Of a DNA stretch of 36,842 bases, positions 23,187 to 31,520 are shown piece after piece. The notes under the pieces are model-generated. The model ran no database searches, was not told where the DNA came from, and saw only the letters and a list, made by a program, of their open reading frames with translations. The translations under genes were made by a program, and so were the position numbers. Source of the stretch: Candidatus Heimdallarchaeota archaeon (GTDB taxonomy: Archaea; Asgardarchaeota; Heimdallarchaeia; Heimdallarchaeales; Heimdallarchaeaceae). Location: positions 1-36,842 of the forward strand of contig JAAFKI010000005.1 in the NCBI GenBank assembly GCA_021399345.1. The letters are read 5' to 3'. Each line of letters starts with the position of its first letter. Position 1 is the first letter of the stretch.

Positions 23187-24023
23187 ATGCAAATAACAAT
23201 AGTTTCCGGCAAAGGAGGAACAGGAAAAACCTCTCTTGCTGTTAGTTTAGCGATGACATTAGAGAACGTTCAGCTTCTTGATGCAGATGTTGATGAACCT
23301 AATTGTTCTCTATTTCTAGACTTAGATACTAAACTAGTAGCAGAAGCGAAGATTCCTATTCCTGAGATTAATTACGATTTGTGCACTTTATGCGGTACTT
23401 GTAGTTCAAATTGTGAATATAATGCACTTATGAAAGTTCCAGATCAGATTCTTGTTTTTGAAAAAATGTGCCATGGTTGCGGATTATGTAGCAAAATATG
23501 TCCTGAAAATGCTATCACTGAAGTACCCAGAACCATAGGTTATCTCTATGAAGGTGAAAATAAAGAATTTCTCTTTAATTACGGAGCATTAATAGTAGGT
23601 GAAGAATTATCGACACCTGTAATTTCTCAGTTAAAACAATTGATCTCTAAAGATAAACCTATCATCGTGATTGATTCACCCCCTGGATCTTCTTGTCCAA
23701 TGGTTGAAACGGTCATTGATTCAGATTATGTCATTTTAGTTAGCGAACCAACACCATTTGGACTTTCTGATATGAAAATGGTTGTAAAAACATTAAGAAT
23801 TCTGGAAAAGAAGTTTGGAGTAGTTATTAACAAAGATGGTGTTGGAAATGAAGAATTAGAATTATACTGTCAAAAGGAAAATATACCTGTTCTTCTCAAA
23901 ATCCCTTTCGATCGAGAAATAGCTAAGAACTATTCCGAAGGAATTCCTTTCTTAAATGTTCTACCTGATATGGATTCAAAACTTAAACACATGATTGTTG
24001 ATATTAGGGAGGCTTTACAATGA
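23187..24023 (+). CDS. MinD-type ATPase with ferredoxin insert, protein 1
   Basis: A 278-residue ParA/MinD-family P-loop protein. The deviant Walker A GKGGTGKTS is at the N-terminus, DADVDEPN follows, and IVIDSPPG is the Walker B/switch region. Between them (about residues 60-112) sits a ferredoxin domain with two C-x2-C-x2-C-x3-C motifs (CTLCGTCSSNC and CHGCGLCSKIC), enough for two 4Fe-4S clusters. Such proteins are found beside NifX-like genes in archaea and anaerobic bacteria and resemble Fe-S cluster carriers of the Mrp/NBP35 group. GAAGGA lies before the ATG. It overlaps the next gene by 4 bases (ATGA). Confidence 0.92.
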   Translation: MQITIVSGKGGTGKTSLAVSLAMTLENVQLLDADVDEPNCSLFLDLDTKLVAEAKIPIPEINYDLCTLCGTCSSNCEYNALMKVPDQILVFEKMCHGCGLCSKICPENAITEVPRTIGYLYEGENKEFLFNYGALIVGEELSTPVISQLKQLISKDKPIIVIDSPPGSSCPMVETVIDSDYVILVSEPTPFGLSDMKMVVKTLRILEKKFGVVINKDGVGNEELELYCQKENIPVLLKIPFDREIAKNYSEGIPFLNVLPDMDSKLKHMIVDIREALQ

Positions 24024-24919
24024 AAGAAGAGAAAATCAGACAATTAACTGTTATTTCTGGAAAGGGAGGAACAGGGAAAAGTTCAATTATTGCTGCTTTA
24101 GCTAGCAATCTTCAAGAGAAAATCATTCTCGCAGATGCAGATGTAGACGCAGCAGACCTATATCTAATATTTGAGCCAGAAAAGACTGTTTCTTTTGATT
24201 TTGAAGGATTGAAGAAAGCTATAATTGATTTAGACCTGTGTACAGAATGTGGGATTTGTTTAGAAACTTGCAGATTTGATTCAATATCTGAAGATTTCAT
24301 AGTAAATCCAACCAAATGTGAAGGATGTGCAGCATGTTCTCATATGTGCCCAGTTTCAGCAATAGAAATGTTAGACAACATATCTGGTCAATACTATATT
24401 TCTGACACTCGAATTGGAAAAATGATTCACGCAAGACTCTATCCTGGAGAGGAAAGCTCCGGTTTATTAGTAGCTGAAGTAAGAAAAGTTGCAAAACAAA
24501 CAGCTGAGGAACAAGGACGCAAACTAGTCTTAATTGATGGTTCGCCAGGAATAGGTTGTCCAGTAGTCAGTTCGTTAGTTGGAGCTGATTTAGCACTAGT
24601 TGTTACAGAACCTACATTATCAGGTTATCATGATCTAAAAAGGATATTAGAACTGTTGAAAATATTCAAGATTCCAGGATATATCATAATTAACAGATCT
24701 GATATAAATGAGGAAATTTCCCTGAAAATTGAAAAAGAATTTCAAGAAACATTTCCAATAATAGAGAAGATACCCTATAATCCCATTTTTGTTAAAGCTA
24801 TGATTGAAAAGAAATCAGTACTCGAAGTTGATTCAGATGATAAAGAAGTTCAAAAAATTAAGAATATGTTAATTGAACTTAGCAATTTTGTTTTAGAAAA
24901 AACTCAATTGGACAATTAG
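24020..24919 (+). CDS. MinD-type ATPase with ferredoxin insert, protein 2
   Basis: A 299-residue paralogue of the preceding protein with the same order: GKGGTGKSS, DADVDAADL, a ferredoxin insert with CTECGICLETC and CEGCAACSHMC, then LIDGSPGIGC. The insertion and ATPase core are intact in both, and translation is coupled, so the two probably work as a heterodimer; these ATPases dimerise face to face. The switch-region Asp is followed by Gly-Ser here and Ser-Pro in protein 1. It is the last gene of the operon; T7 and a hydrolase gene follow. Confidence 0.92.
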   Translation: MKEEKIRQLTVISGKGGTGKSSIIAALASNLQEKIILADADVDAADLYLIFEPEKTVSFDFEGLKKAIIDLDLCTECGICLETCRFDSISEDFIVNPTKCEGCAACSHMCPVSAIEMLDNISGQYYISDTRIGKMIHARLYPGEESSGLLVAEVRKVAKQTAEEQGRKLVLIDGSPGIGCPVVSSLVGADLALVVTEPTLSGYHDLKRILELLKIFKIPGYIIINRSDINEEISLKIEKEFQETFPIIEKIPYNPIFVKAMIEKKSVLEVDSDDKEVQKIKNMLIELSNFVLEKTQLDN

Positions 24920-24950
24920 ATTTAAAGAGTACTTTCTTCTTACTTTTTTT

Positions 24951-25787
24951 ATGGAGCATAAACAAGATTATTTTGTAGGTGGGAAGAATCACAAAATATT
25001 CTATCAATCCTGGATTCCTAGCAATCCAAAAGCAATTATTCAAATAATTCATGGTTTTGCTGAGCATTCCGAACGATACAAATATCTAATTGATAAATTA
25101 ACCGCAGCTAATTTTATTGTTTACATTAACGATCATAGAGGTCATGGAAGAAGCGAAGGTAGAAGAAACCATATTAGAAGCTTAACAGAATTTGCAGAAG
25201 ATTGCTATAAACTTACAAAGATTTTTAGAAAAGCACACCCTAACCTAGATTTGTTTCTTCTAGGCCATTCTATGGGGTCTTCAGTAGCTCAAAGATATGC
25301 TATTCAACATCAGGCTGAAATTAAAGGTTTAATTTTGTCTGGGACAGGTTCAAAGGTTCAAGAAACACCGATAATCATGGTTAAGTTAGCATCGATCATG
25401 TCCAAAATTTTCCCAACCTTTTCAGGTCCTACAGGAATAGACCCTAACAACCTTTCATCAGATTCTGAATCTGTTGAAAATTATAGGAATGACCCATTAA
25501 TAAATTACAAAAAATCAACAGCTGCTATGGGAATGAGTATGTTTAAACACTATTCAGAGGTAAAGGATAAAATTCCTAGTATAAAGATTCCTGTACTTTT
25601 TCAGAGTGGAGAAGAGGATATAATGATGTTAGATGTTGAAGAAATTTTTGAAGATTTAACAATTAAAGATAAAACTATGAGAATCTATCCTAACTGTAAA
25701 CATGAAATGTATACAGAATCTCCACAAAGCAAGGATTTGGCTGTAAAAGATTTAATTTCTTGGATTCTTACACATCTTCAGGACTAG
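24951..25787 (+). CDS. Alpha/beta hydrolase (monoacylglycerol lipase-like, Hydrolase_4)
   Basis: A 278-residue serine hydrolase. HGFAEHSERY forms the oxyanion loop, DHRGHGRSEG is the typical block before the lid, and LLGHSMG holds the nucleophile Ser107. The Asp is probably in QSGEEDIM and the His in CKHEMYTE. The pattern is closest to PldB/monoacylglycerol lipases, which act on glycerol esters or other lipids, but the substrate is not fixed by the sequence. No ribosome binding site precedes the ATG. Its last 20 bases overlap the convergent PhoU-like gene. Confidence 0.85.
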   Translation: MEHKQDYFVGGKNHKIFYQSWIPSNPKAIIQIIHGFAEHSERYKYLIDKLTAANFIVYINDHRGHGRSEGRRNHIRSLTEFAEDCYKLTKIFRKAHPNLDLFLLGHSMGSSVAQRYAIQHQAEIKGLILSGTGSKVQETPIIMVKLASIMSKIFPTFSGPTGIDPNNLSSDSESVENYRNDPLINYKKSTAAMGMSMFKHYSEVKDKIPSIKIPVLFQSGEEDIMMLDVEEIFEDLTIKDKTMRIYPNCKHEMYTESPQSKDLAVKDLISWILTHLQD

Positions 25788-26940
25788 AATATTCTTTGAT
25801 TAGTAAAGCATCACCTAAATGAATCTTTGCTTCATCTTTGGGAAAGAAGAAATATTGCCCTTTCTTTCTTAAAGCTAATATCTGAAAGAAATCATCCGTT
25901 AATTCTGCTTCTCGTACAGTCATTCCAATATAGGGCGAATCTCTCGCTACGTGAATGTAATCTAAAGCTTCAGACGAATCATCTACTACATCTTCTAGAA
26001 GAGAATAAGGTTTATGTCTTATTGTAACTCCAAAAGCTATTTTTGTTGCTGCATCAGCTATTTCCTCAAAAGAATCCGCCATCCTTAGATAAGCCATGAG
26101 TGTTTTCTCATTCATTAAATCTTGTTTAAACAAGCGTAAAACTTCTTCAATGAGCTCGAATTGTAGTTTGTCTACTTTATCTTCAGTTGTTATGATTAAA
26201 TTCTTCACTTCAGGTAAATCTTCTAATGCATAAAGATAAGCTAAATCCACAATTAACTCAGCTGATTCTTTCATTGTGACTAATAAGTCTTGATGATACT
26301 GCAATTCATCTTTTGGATGGTCTAAATCTTCAGAAATAATCTTTTCTCTCGCTTCTTCGACTGATTTGATTCTTCCATTTACTAATTCTATGAATTGATT
26401 AACGTTTTCTAAAGGACCTCTGAAAATAAGCAGATCCCCAGCCATCATCACTTCATCATAGTGAAGCAAGAGTTCATTTTCAGAGCGTATAATACCTATT
26501 ACATCAATTCCGATGAGATCATGTAAATCAGCTGCAACCTCTGATTTTCCACATAAACAGGACTTTTCATCTAAACGGATTAAGTCAACGATTTGATCCA
26601 TGTGTTGTTGAATATGTTTAAGCTCATTTGCAATATCATAATCCAATAGAACTAATGAAGCCATATCAGCTGCTGAATCAGATATTAGGTTGTTGGCCTC
26701 ACCGATTATATAATAAATCCTCAGCTGCTCTGCTTGATTGAGGCTTTTTATTGATACTGATAGTCTATCTAATAGATTTTTGTACAAACCATCTATTTTT
26801 TCTTCTAAAATTAAAACTTGTTCAGCTACCAATTTATCAGAATAAAGTAAAGATGCAAATGATAAATCTACACAAATTTCTGAAAGCGTCTTTATCTCAA
26901 TTAATATTTCTTTAACACTAATAGGTTCATTATCGCTCAT
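25768..26940 (-). CDS. PhoU and TrkA-C (RCK_C) domain protein
   Basis: A 390-residue cytosolic protein with two similar halves. Each half has a PhoU-type helical bundle (about residues 10-120 and 218-325; ADMASLVLLDY in the first, ADAATKIAFGV in the second) followed by an RCK_C/TrkA-C domain (about 145-200 with IDVIGIIRSENELLLHYDEV and 340-385 with GMTVREAEL and ALLIKEY). RCK_C domains bind small ligands and gate potassium channels or transporters; PhoU-TrkA-C fusions accompany cation transport in archaea. No channel gene lies next to it. Residues 128-131 contain a CLC pair. It is divergent from the MFS transporter. Confidence 0.8.
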   Translation of the reverse strand: MSDNEPISVKEILIEIKTLSEICVDLSFASLLYSDKLVAEQVLILEEKIDGLYKNLLDRLSVSIKSLNQAEQLRIYYIIGEANNLISDSAADMASLVLLDYDIANELKHIQQHMDQIVDLIRLDEKSCLCGKSEVAADLHDLIGIDVIGIIRSENELLLHYDEVMMAGDLLIFRGPLENVNQFIELVNGRIKSVEEAREKIISEDLDHPKDELQYHQDLLVTMKESAELIVDLAYLYALEDLPEVKNLIITTEDKVDKLQFELIEEVLRLFKQDLMNEKTLMAYLRMADSFEEIADAATKIAFGVTIRHKPYSLLEDVVDDSSEALDYIHVARDSPYIGMTVREAELTDDFFQILALRKKGQYFFFPKDEAKIHLGDALLIKEYSSPEDV

Positions 26941-27039
26941 TGCTGATCGAACACTCTTTCATAGGATTATAATTTAATAATAATATCAACTTTTCGCTTC
27001 TGTTTAGTCTGGAAGGAATGTAAAAAACCTTATTAAACT

Positions 27040-28410
27040 GTGAAAATCTTAAATTCTGTGAATACTGAAATTACCAAGAAGAAATCCTTTTTTATGGAAA
27101 GGAACGAGATTCTTATTCTTACAGGACTTTTCTTTCTTGGTATGTCTACAGCAATGTTTTCACCATATGCGCCAATTTGGCTAACTCAAATTTTTGATGT
27201 GGATCGGTATTCTATTCTTGGCTTTGTAGCCATAATTCCTTATTTTGTGATAGCTATTGGAACCACAGTATGGGGGATAATGAGTGATAAATTTGGAAAC
27301 AAAAGATTTGTTTTTATGGGATTTATTGCAGCAGGTTTGATGTATTTCACATTGATGTTCATAAATAATCCATATGCCTTTCTAGCTGTGATGCTAGTGG
27401 GTTACATATTCATTTCAGGACAAACATCAAATATCTATTCTTATGCCACTCTAACATCTTCTAAGAAGAAGGAAGTAATCTTGGGGGAAATAGCTGCAAC
27501 CTTTAGCTTAGCTTGGCTGGTCGCTAGTCCTATTGCCGCACTAATTCACGATAATGCAGCTACTTTCAGCTTAAATTGGTATTCTTCTTCATCTGTTAGT
27601 TCAATTATTAGTTTGAATGCTCAAACACCTACAAATGGTATTCTAAACTTCGCTACAATGCTTTCAAAATTCTTCTCGGATGAATTAGCAAATAACCCAG
27701 CTCAAGGAGTACAATTATTCATAGCAGTAATAAGTTGTGTAATTGCTTCAATTTTCATACTTTTCACAAAAGAAGAAAGAAGAGAGAAAAAACAAGCGAA
27801 AGAACAAGAATCAAAGAAGATGGGAAAACTAACTGAGTTTAAACTAATTTTTGTTATTCTACTGTTAATTGCTTTCTTTCAAAATGCTACATCAGGAGGT
27901 TTCTGGGCATATTCTTCCCTTTATTTCATAGATTTTCTAAGAGCTCCTGCAGTTTATTTCAGCTATTTTCTAATAGGTACGACCACGATTGGAGTTGTTT
28001 TATCGTTACTATTGGGGAGATTAACAAAAATACGAAGAATTACTTCAACTGTTATGGCTTTCATATTTCTACAAATACTCATCTATTTACTAATGACATT
28101 ATTCCCTCTAAATATTACTCTAGGTCTGATAGTCTATAGCTTCCCAACATATGTGATCTCAACTATTTGTCTAACTAGTCTAGTTGGAACTTTCTCAAAT
28201 AAAATTAGAAGAGCAACAGCATTTGGTCTATTCAACACAATTGGAATTGCTGGTTCAATCTCAGCAACCCTACTAATGGGATTTGTAGCTGATATATCGC
28301 CTAAAGGATTAGTAAGCTTGTTAGGCTTTGCTTTAGGATTCGCGATTTGTACTTTTGTTTTATCAATAATCCTTTCGATTATTATTGAAAGAAGAAAGCA
28401 TTTAATCTGA
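27040..28410 (+). CDS. Major facilitator superfamily transporter
   Basis: A 456-residue protein with about 12 membrane spans in two halves. Motif A is seen as GIMSDKFGNKR in the loop between spans 2 and 3. The central loop (about residues 245-270, KEERREKKQAKEQ) is highly charged and cytosolic. An unusually long Ser/Asn-rich stretch lies between spans 5-6 and 7 (about residues 180-225), probably outside. The pattern suits drug/metabolite efflux or sugar-type MFS proteins; the substrate is unknown. The start is GTG at 27040 without a ribosome binding site; an ATG at 27094 just before the first span is an alternative. Confidence 0.85.
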   Translation: MKILNSVNTEITKKKSFFMERNEILILTGLFFLGMSTAMFSPYAPIWLTQIFDVDRYSILGFVAIIPYFVIAIGTTVWGIMSDKFGNKRFVFMGFIAAGLMYFTLMFINNPYAFLAVMLVGYIFISGQTSNIYSYATLTSSKKKEVILGEIAATFSLAWLVASPIAALIHDNAATFSLNWYSSSSVSSIISLNAQTPTNGILNFATMLSKFFSDELANNPAQGVQLFIAVISCVIASIFILFTKEERREKKQAKEQESKKMGKLTEFKLIFVILLLIAFFQNATSGGFWAYSSLYFIDFLRAPAVYFSYFLIGTTTIGVVLSLLLGRLTKIRRITSTVMAFIFLQILIYLLMTLFPLNITLGLIVYSFPTYVISTICLTSLVGTFSNKIRRATAFGLFNTIGIAGSISATLLMGFVADISPKGLVSLLGFALGFAICTFVLSIILSIIIERRKHLI

Positions 28411-28435
28411 AAAACTTAAGAATATGAAAACTGAG

Positions 28436-28473
28436 TGGTCAATAGTGACCAGCATCTTAAATATCTGTGACCA
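28436..28473. promoter_or_regulatory. TGACCA repeat cluster, candidate operator
   Basis: TGGTCA-ATAG-TGACCA (28436-28451) is a perfect inverted repeat, and a third TGACCA occurs at 28468-28473, 3 bases before the TATA element. The spacing between the two TGACCA starts is 22 bases, about two helical turns. Binding here would block or recruit transcription factors at the promoter of the three-gene operon, whose last gene encodes a winged-helix protein. Confidence 0.45.
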
Positions 28474-28476
28474 ATC

Positions 28477-28483
28477 AATATAA
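28477..28483 (+). promoter_or_regulatory. TATA element of the three-gene operon
   Basis: AATATAA is centred about 29 bases before the ATG at 28509. An AAGGTGA ribosome binding site also precedes that ATG, so the leader, if any, is very short. Confidence 0.4.
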
Positions 28484-28508
28484 GCATACAAAACTTAAGG
28501 TGAAATGA

Positions 28509-28859
28509 ATGAACTTTGATGAATTAGGAGAAAAACTTGGAGAAGAAATAGAGAAAAAAGTTAAGTCAAAAAAAGGTATAACTAAAGAAATTAGCGATGC
28601 TGCTGAGATAAAAGAAATTCTTGGCGCAGTTTCTGGAGAGGTTCCAGCACTAATCAAAAATATCTTTTCAGCAATCTATGATCCTGAAATAGCTACCAAT
28701 TATGGAAAGGGAATCGTTGCTCTACATCAGCAGCTTTCAGATCAAGGATTACCTGAGGATATGGTAAGAGAAATAGTCATGAATTTCTCTAAATCTTTCG
28801 ATATAGTAGGAAAAGCTATGAAAGATGGAGTTAAAGTTAGATCTGACGACGATGATTAA
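28509..28859 (+). CDS. Small acidic/helical protein of unknown function
   Basis: Not recognised. The 116-residue protein has a charged N-terminal helix (EKLGEEIEKKVKSKK), amphipathic helices in the middle (IKEILGAVSGEVPALIKNIF) and an acidic tail ending in DDDD. It has no cysteines and no membrane segments. The ATG at 28509 overlaps a first ATG at 28505 that opens only a four-codon frame; AAGGTGA just upstream supports translation. It is the first gene of an operon with a small membrane protein and a winged-helix protein. Confidence 0.6.
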   Translation: MNFDELGEKLGEEIEKKVKSKKGITKEISDAAEIKEILGAVSGEVPALIKNIFSAIYDPEIATNYGKGIVALHQQLSDQGLPEDMVREIVMNFSKSFDIVGKAMKDGVKVRSDDDD

Positions 28860-28881
28860 GAGAAAATAGTTGGTGTTGACA

Positions 28882-29139
28882 TTGACAGATAAATTATATT
28901 CAATTGTAGTGTCTATCAATTATATTTCTTATTTAATCATAGTTCTTCCATTGATGTTATTATACTATTTAATAGCAAATCCAATGAAAAGAAGCAGGAA
29001 TAAAAGAGTACTAAAAAAAGAGCTTAAAAAAGGTGGTATTCCAAAACTGTTAAGAAAAGAAATAGCTGAATCCTACAAGGATTTTACTAAACTTCTCAGT
29101 TTTAGCAGTATTTTGAAGATGATAAAAGAAGTAGGTTAA
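28882..29139 (+). CDS. Small single-pass membrane protein
   Basis: An 85-residue protein of unknown function with one strong membrane segment (about residues 12-34, ISYLIIVLPLMLLYYLIA) and a basic, helical cytosolic tail (RSRNKRVLKKELKKGG). The TTG at 28882 is favoured as start because GGTG (28872-28875) lies 6 bases upstream; TTG at 28870 or GTG at 28873 would overlap that site. It lies between the acidic protein and the winged-helix gene with gaps of about 25 bases, so all three are probably co-transcribed; opposite charges hint that the first two could bind each other. Confidence 0.55.
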   Translation: MTDKLYSIVVSINYISYLIIVLPLMLLYYLIANPMKRSRNKRVLKKELKKGGIPKLLRKEIAESYKDFTKLLSFSSILKMIKEVG

Positions 29140-29164
29140 GATTCAAGTAAGAAAGGTTTCGTCT

Positions 29165-29632
29165 ATGTCTGAAAATAAAGTAGCTTTAGAAGGTAGAATA
29201 TCAGAACTTGAAGAAAAAATCAATTATGTAATTCTTCAAATATCTAATCTACAGCATAAAGTTTCAGACAGTAACCCAGAACTAAAACAGATGATGAACT
29301 TATTACAAATTCTCACCTCCACTTTACAAATATCAAAAGCTCCGTTAACTGTAGCTTCACAGACTTTAACTCTAAAAGATACTATTTTGCAGAGATTTCC
29401 TAATCTAAAATATGATTCAATCTCAAAAGCTATAATTGTAGCTTTAGATCGAAAGAAAAGACTCAATATATCACAACTAACTGAGCAAGTGAGAAAAGAG
29501 AGAGGATCGGCATCTAGAAGGATTGTTCGTGAAAGAGTAGACAAACTAATTGAATCTGGAATAATAGCTGAAGTTGATTCTGGATATGGACGACAACTAG
29601 AGCTTGTTAAAATCGAAAAAGACGAAGAGTGA
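29165..29632 (+). CDS. Coiled-coil plus winged-helix DNA-binding protein
   Basis: The 155-residue protein starts with a coiled coil (about residues 5-35, heptads in LEGRISELEEKINYV), followed by a linker and a C-terminal winged-helix domain (about 85-150): DSISKAIIVALDRKK, ISQLTEQVRKERG, SASRRIVRERVDKLIESGII as the recognition helix region, then the wing GYGRQLELV. It resembles archaeal MarR/ArsR-like regulators that bind DNA as dimers. It may control its own operon through the TGACCA sites at 28436-28473. AAAGG precedes the ATG. It ends one base before the stop of the convergent dipeptidase gene. Confidence 0.7.
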   Translation: MSENKVALEGRISELEEKINYVILQISNLQHKVSDSNPELKQMMNLLQILTSTLQISKAPLTVASQTLTLKDTILQRFPNLKYDSISKAIIVALDRKKRLNISQLTEQVRKERGSASRRIVRERVDKLIESGIIAEVDSGYGRQLELVKIEKDEE

Positions 29633-30583
29633 TTATTTCCAGACTTCTTTCATAACTCTAAGAAAATTCTGAGATTCTATTTTTTGTATATCTTCTTTAT
29701 CATACCCATTTTTATCCAAATAATCAACTAAAACAGGATAATAACTAACATCCTTCATCACATCTGGTACTGAAGCACCATCAAAATCTGACCCGAAACC
29801 AATGTGGTTGATTCCCACTAATTCTACAATATGATCAATATGATTTTTTAAATCTTCCAATTGAATTTGATCTTTCTTCTTATCGCCAGAAAGAAAAGAT
29901 ACACAGAAATTAAGCCCTATTGTTCCATTAGTTTCAGCAATAGCTCTTATCTGCTCATCCTTCAAATTTCTTGGATGATTACAAATAGAATAAGCATTGC
30001 TATGTGAAGCAATTATTGGTTTGCTAGTCTGGTCAATTACATCCCAAAAAGATTTCTCATTCAAATGGCTGACATCAGCAATTATACCCAAATTATTTAG
30101 TTCTTTGACTAGTTCTTTACCAATTTCAGTCAATCCTCTATCTTGTTCAAAACTTTCTCCTGATAACATGTTAAACGTAACACCTGTAGCAAATCTATTC
30201 ACGTTGGACCAGCTTAAACCAATACTTCTCAAGCCCATTCTGTAATAATTCTTCAAAGTCAGGAATTCACTATCTATGCCACCAGAACCCTCAAAATGTA
30301 AAACAGCTCCAATTTTATCATTCACTTTACATTTAGTTATATCCTCTGCAGACTTTACTTGTAAGAGATTATTTTCTTGGTCTTCGATTAATGAAAACCA
30401 CTGGTCAACACCTTTATAGATTTCAAAATCACTCATAGCCGGAAATACTGCAAAGAAAGCTGCTAGAACGTTTCCTTTTCTTAATCTTGGAAGATCAACA
30501 TGTCCAGTTTCAGATTTTTCAGAAAATTTTCTTCTTTCTCTAGTCAGAGCCCATAGTACGTCAGTATGTCCATCAATTATCAT
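29633..30583 (-). CDS. Membrane dipeptidase family (M19) metallopeptidase
   Basis: A 316-residue TIM-barrel amidohydrolase of the renal dipeptidase family. Metal ligands are in order: H6-T-D8 at the N-terminus, the bridging Glu in LHFEGSGG, the His in ADVSHL and the His in IASHSN; the catalytic-side Asp is in GFGSDFDG. The family cleaves dipeptides, including those with a D-residue at the C-terminal side. No signal peptide or anchor is visible, so it should be cytosolic in spite of the family name. It ends next to the convergent winged-helix gene, and the alpha/alpha-barrel protein and RNase III genes lie upstream on the same strand. Confidence 0.92.
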   Translation of the reverse strand: MIIDGHTDVLWALTRERRKFSEKSETGHVDLPRLRKGNVLAAFFAVFPAMSDFEIYKGVDQWFSLIEDQENNLLQVKSAEDITKCKVNDKIGAVLHFEGSGGIDSEFLTLKNYYRMGLRSIGLSWSNVNRFATGVTFNMLSGESFEQDRGLTEIGKELVKELNNLGIIADVSHLNEKSFWDVIDQTSKPIIASHSNAYSICNHPRNLKDEQIRAIAETNGTIGLNFCVSFLSGDKKKDQIQLEDLKNHIDHIVELVGINHIGFGSDFDGASVPDVMKDVSYYPVLVDYLDKNGYDKEDIQKIESQNFLRVMKEVWK

Positions 30584-30639
30584 ACTATACTAAAAATTAG
30601 TTCTTCGATTAAAAAATTTTCTCTCTAAACTGATGAAAT

Positions 30640-31467
30640 CTAAATGTATTTTAGTTTCTTTAATACTAGTAAAACTGTTAAAGTTGTAGTAGAATCATAT
30701 TCTTCCCCATCTTCTGATTCCCATTTACCATCGCTGGTTTGTCTATGTAAAAGAACATCTAGTAAACGAATGACAAATTTGTGATTCTCCAATCCAGCAT
30801 TAATGAAACTTTCAACCATCCAAACTAATGAGGAGGAGGGATAGTTCTCTAAATTAAATGTTTGAAGCATTTCTAGTCCTCTTCTTGAGATGCAATCATT
30901 TTCACCCTTTATTGCAATAAATGCTGGAATTGCGTTCCACAATGCGTGGGGATAACTTTTAAAACCTGCATCATCTCTCCAATTTCTTGATAAATAATCT
31001 AGACTTTTAATTATGAAGTTTCGATATGTCTCATCACCTAAACCCAATAGGAAATTAACCACAATAGCAGTACAAAAAATTCTGTTTGGATCAATTCCTG
31101 GAGTTTCCCAAAGTGAGGGTTCAAAATTTTTTATACTTTGAGGTTCTTCGAAGAATCCTTCATCCGATTGATTCATTAGTAGGAAGTTTGCTGCTTTGGA
31201 GAGATAATCTTCAATTTCACTTTTCATATCTAGAATTAGAAAGTCTTTGAAAAAAGTTATAGTAGGACCAATAGTGCTAAGTGAATCTTCTCTCATTCTG
31301 AAAGGCATCCCTCCATCAGAATTTTGTAAATTGAGCTGTTCCTTTACCATCTCTTTTGTTACAGACTTTTCTCCAAGCATCAAGGCTAGTTTAAGTTTTT
31401 CTACCTCATTTCCTTTATTTCTAATAAATTCTATTGCTTTTGACGAATCAATTTGAGGTTCATTCAT
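30640..31467 (-). CDS. Prenyltransferase/squalene-cyclase repeat (alpha/alpha-barrel) protein
   Basis: The 275-residue protein has several helical repeats with the QxxxGG/GxF-type loops of terpene cyclases and protein prenyltransferases: LQNSDGGMPFRM (residue ~47), MNQSDEGFFEEP (~93), and RQTSDGKWESEDGEEYDSTT near the C-terminus. The DxDD catalytic motif of squalene cyclases is not seen and the protein is much shorter than those enzymes, so cyclase activity is unlikely. It may bind a hydrophobic or peptide ligand. Start at ATG 31467. It lies 53 bases downstream of the RNase III gene. Confidence 0.65.
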   Translation of the reverse strand: MNEPQIDSSKAIEFIRNKGNEVEKLKLALMLGEKSVTKEMVKEQLNLQNSDGGMPFRMREDSLSTIGPTITFFKDFLILDMKSEIEDYLSKAANFLLMNQSDEGFFEEPQSIKNFEPSLWETPGIDPNRIFCTAIVVNFLLGLGDETYRNFIIKSLDYLSRNWRDDAGFKSYPHALWNAIPAFIAIKGENDCISRRGLEMLQTFNLENYPSSSLVWMVESFINAGLENHKFVIRLLDVLLHRQTSDGKWESEDGEEYDSTTTLTVLLVLKKLKYI

Positions 31468-31520
31468 CTACTAAATAATTGATATTGTGATACTTAAACC
31501 TACTGTGGAAAAGCTTTTCT

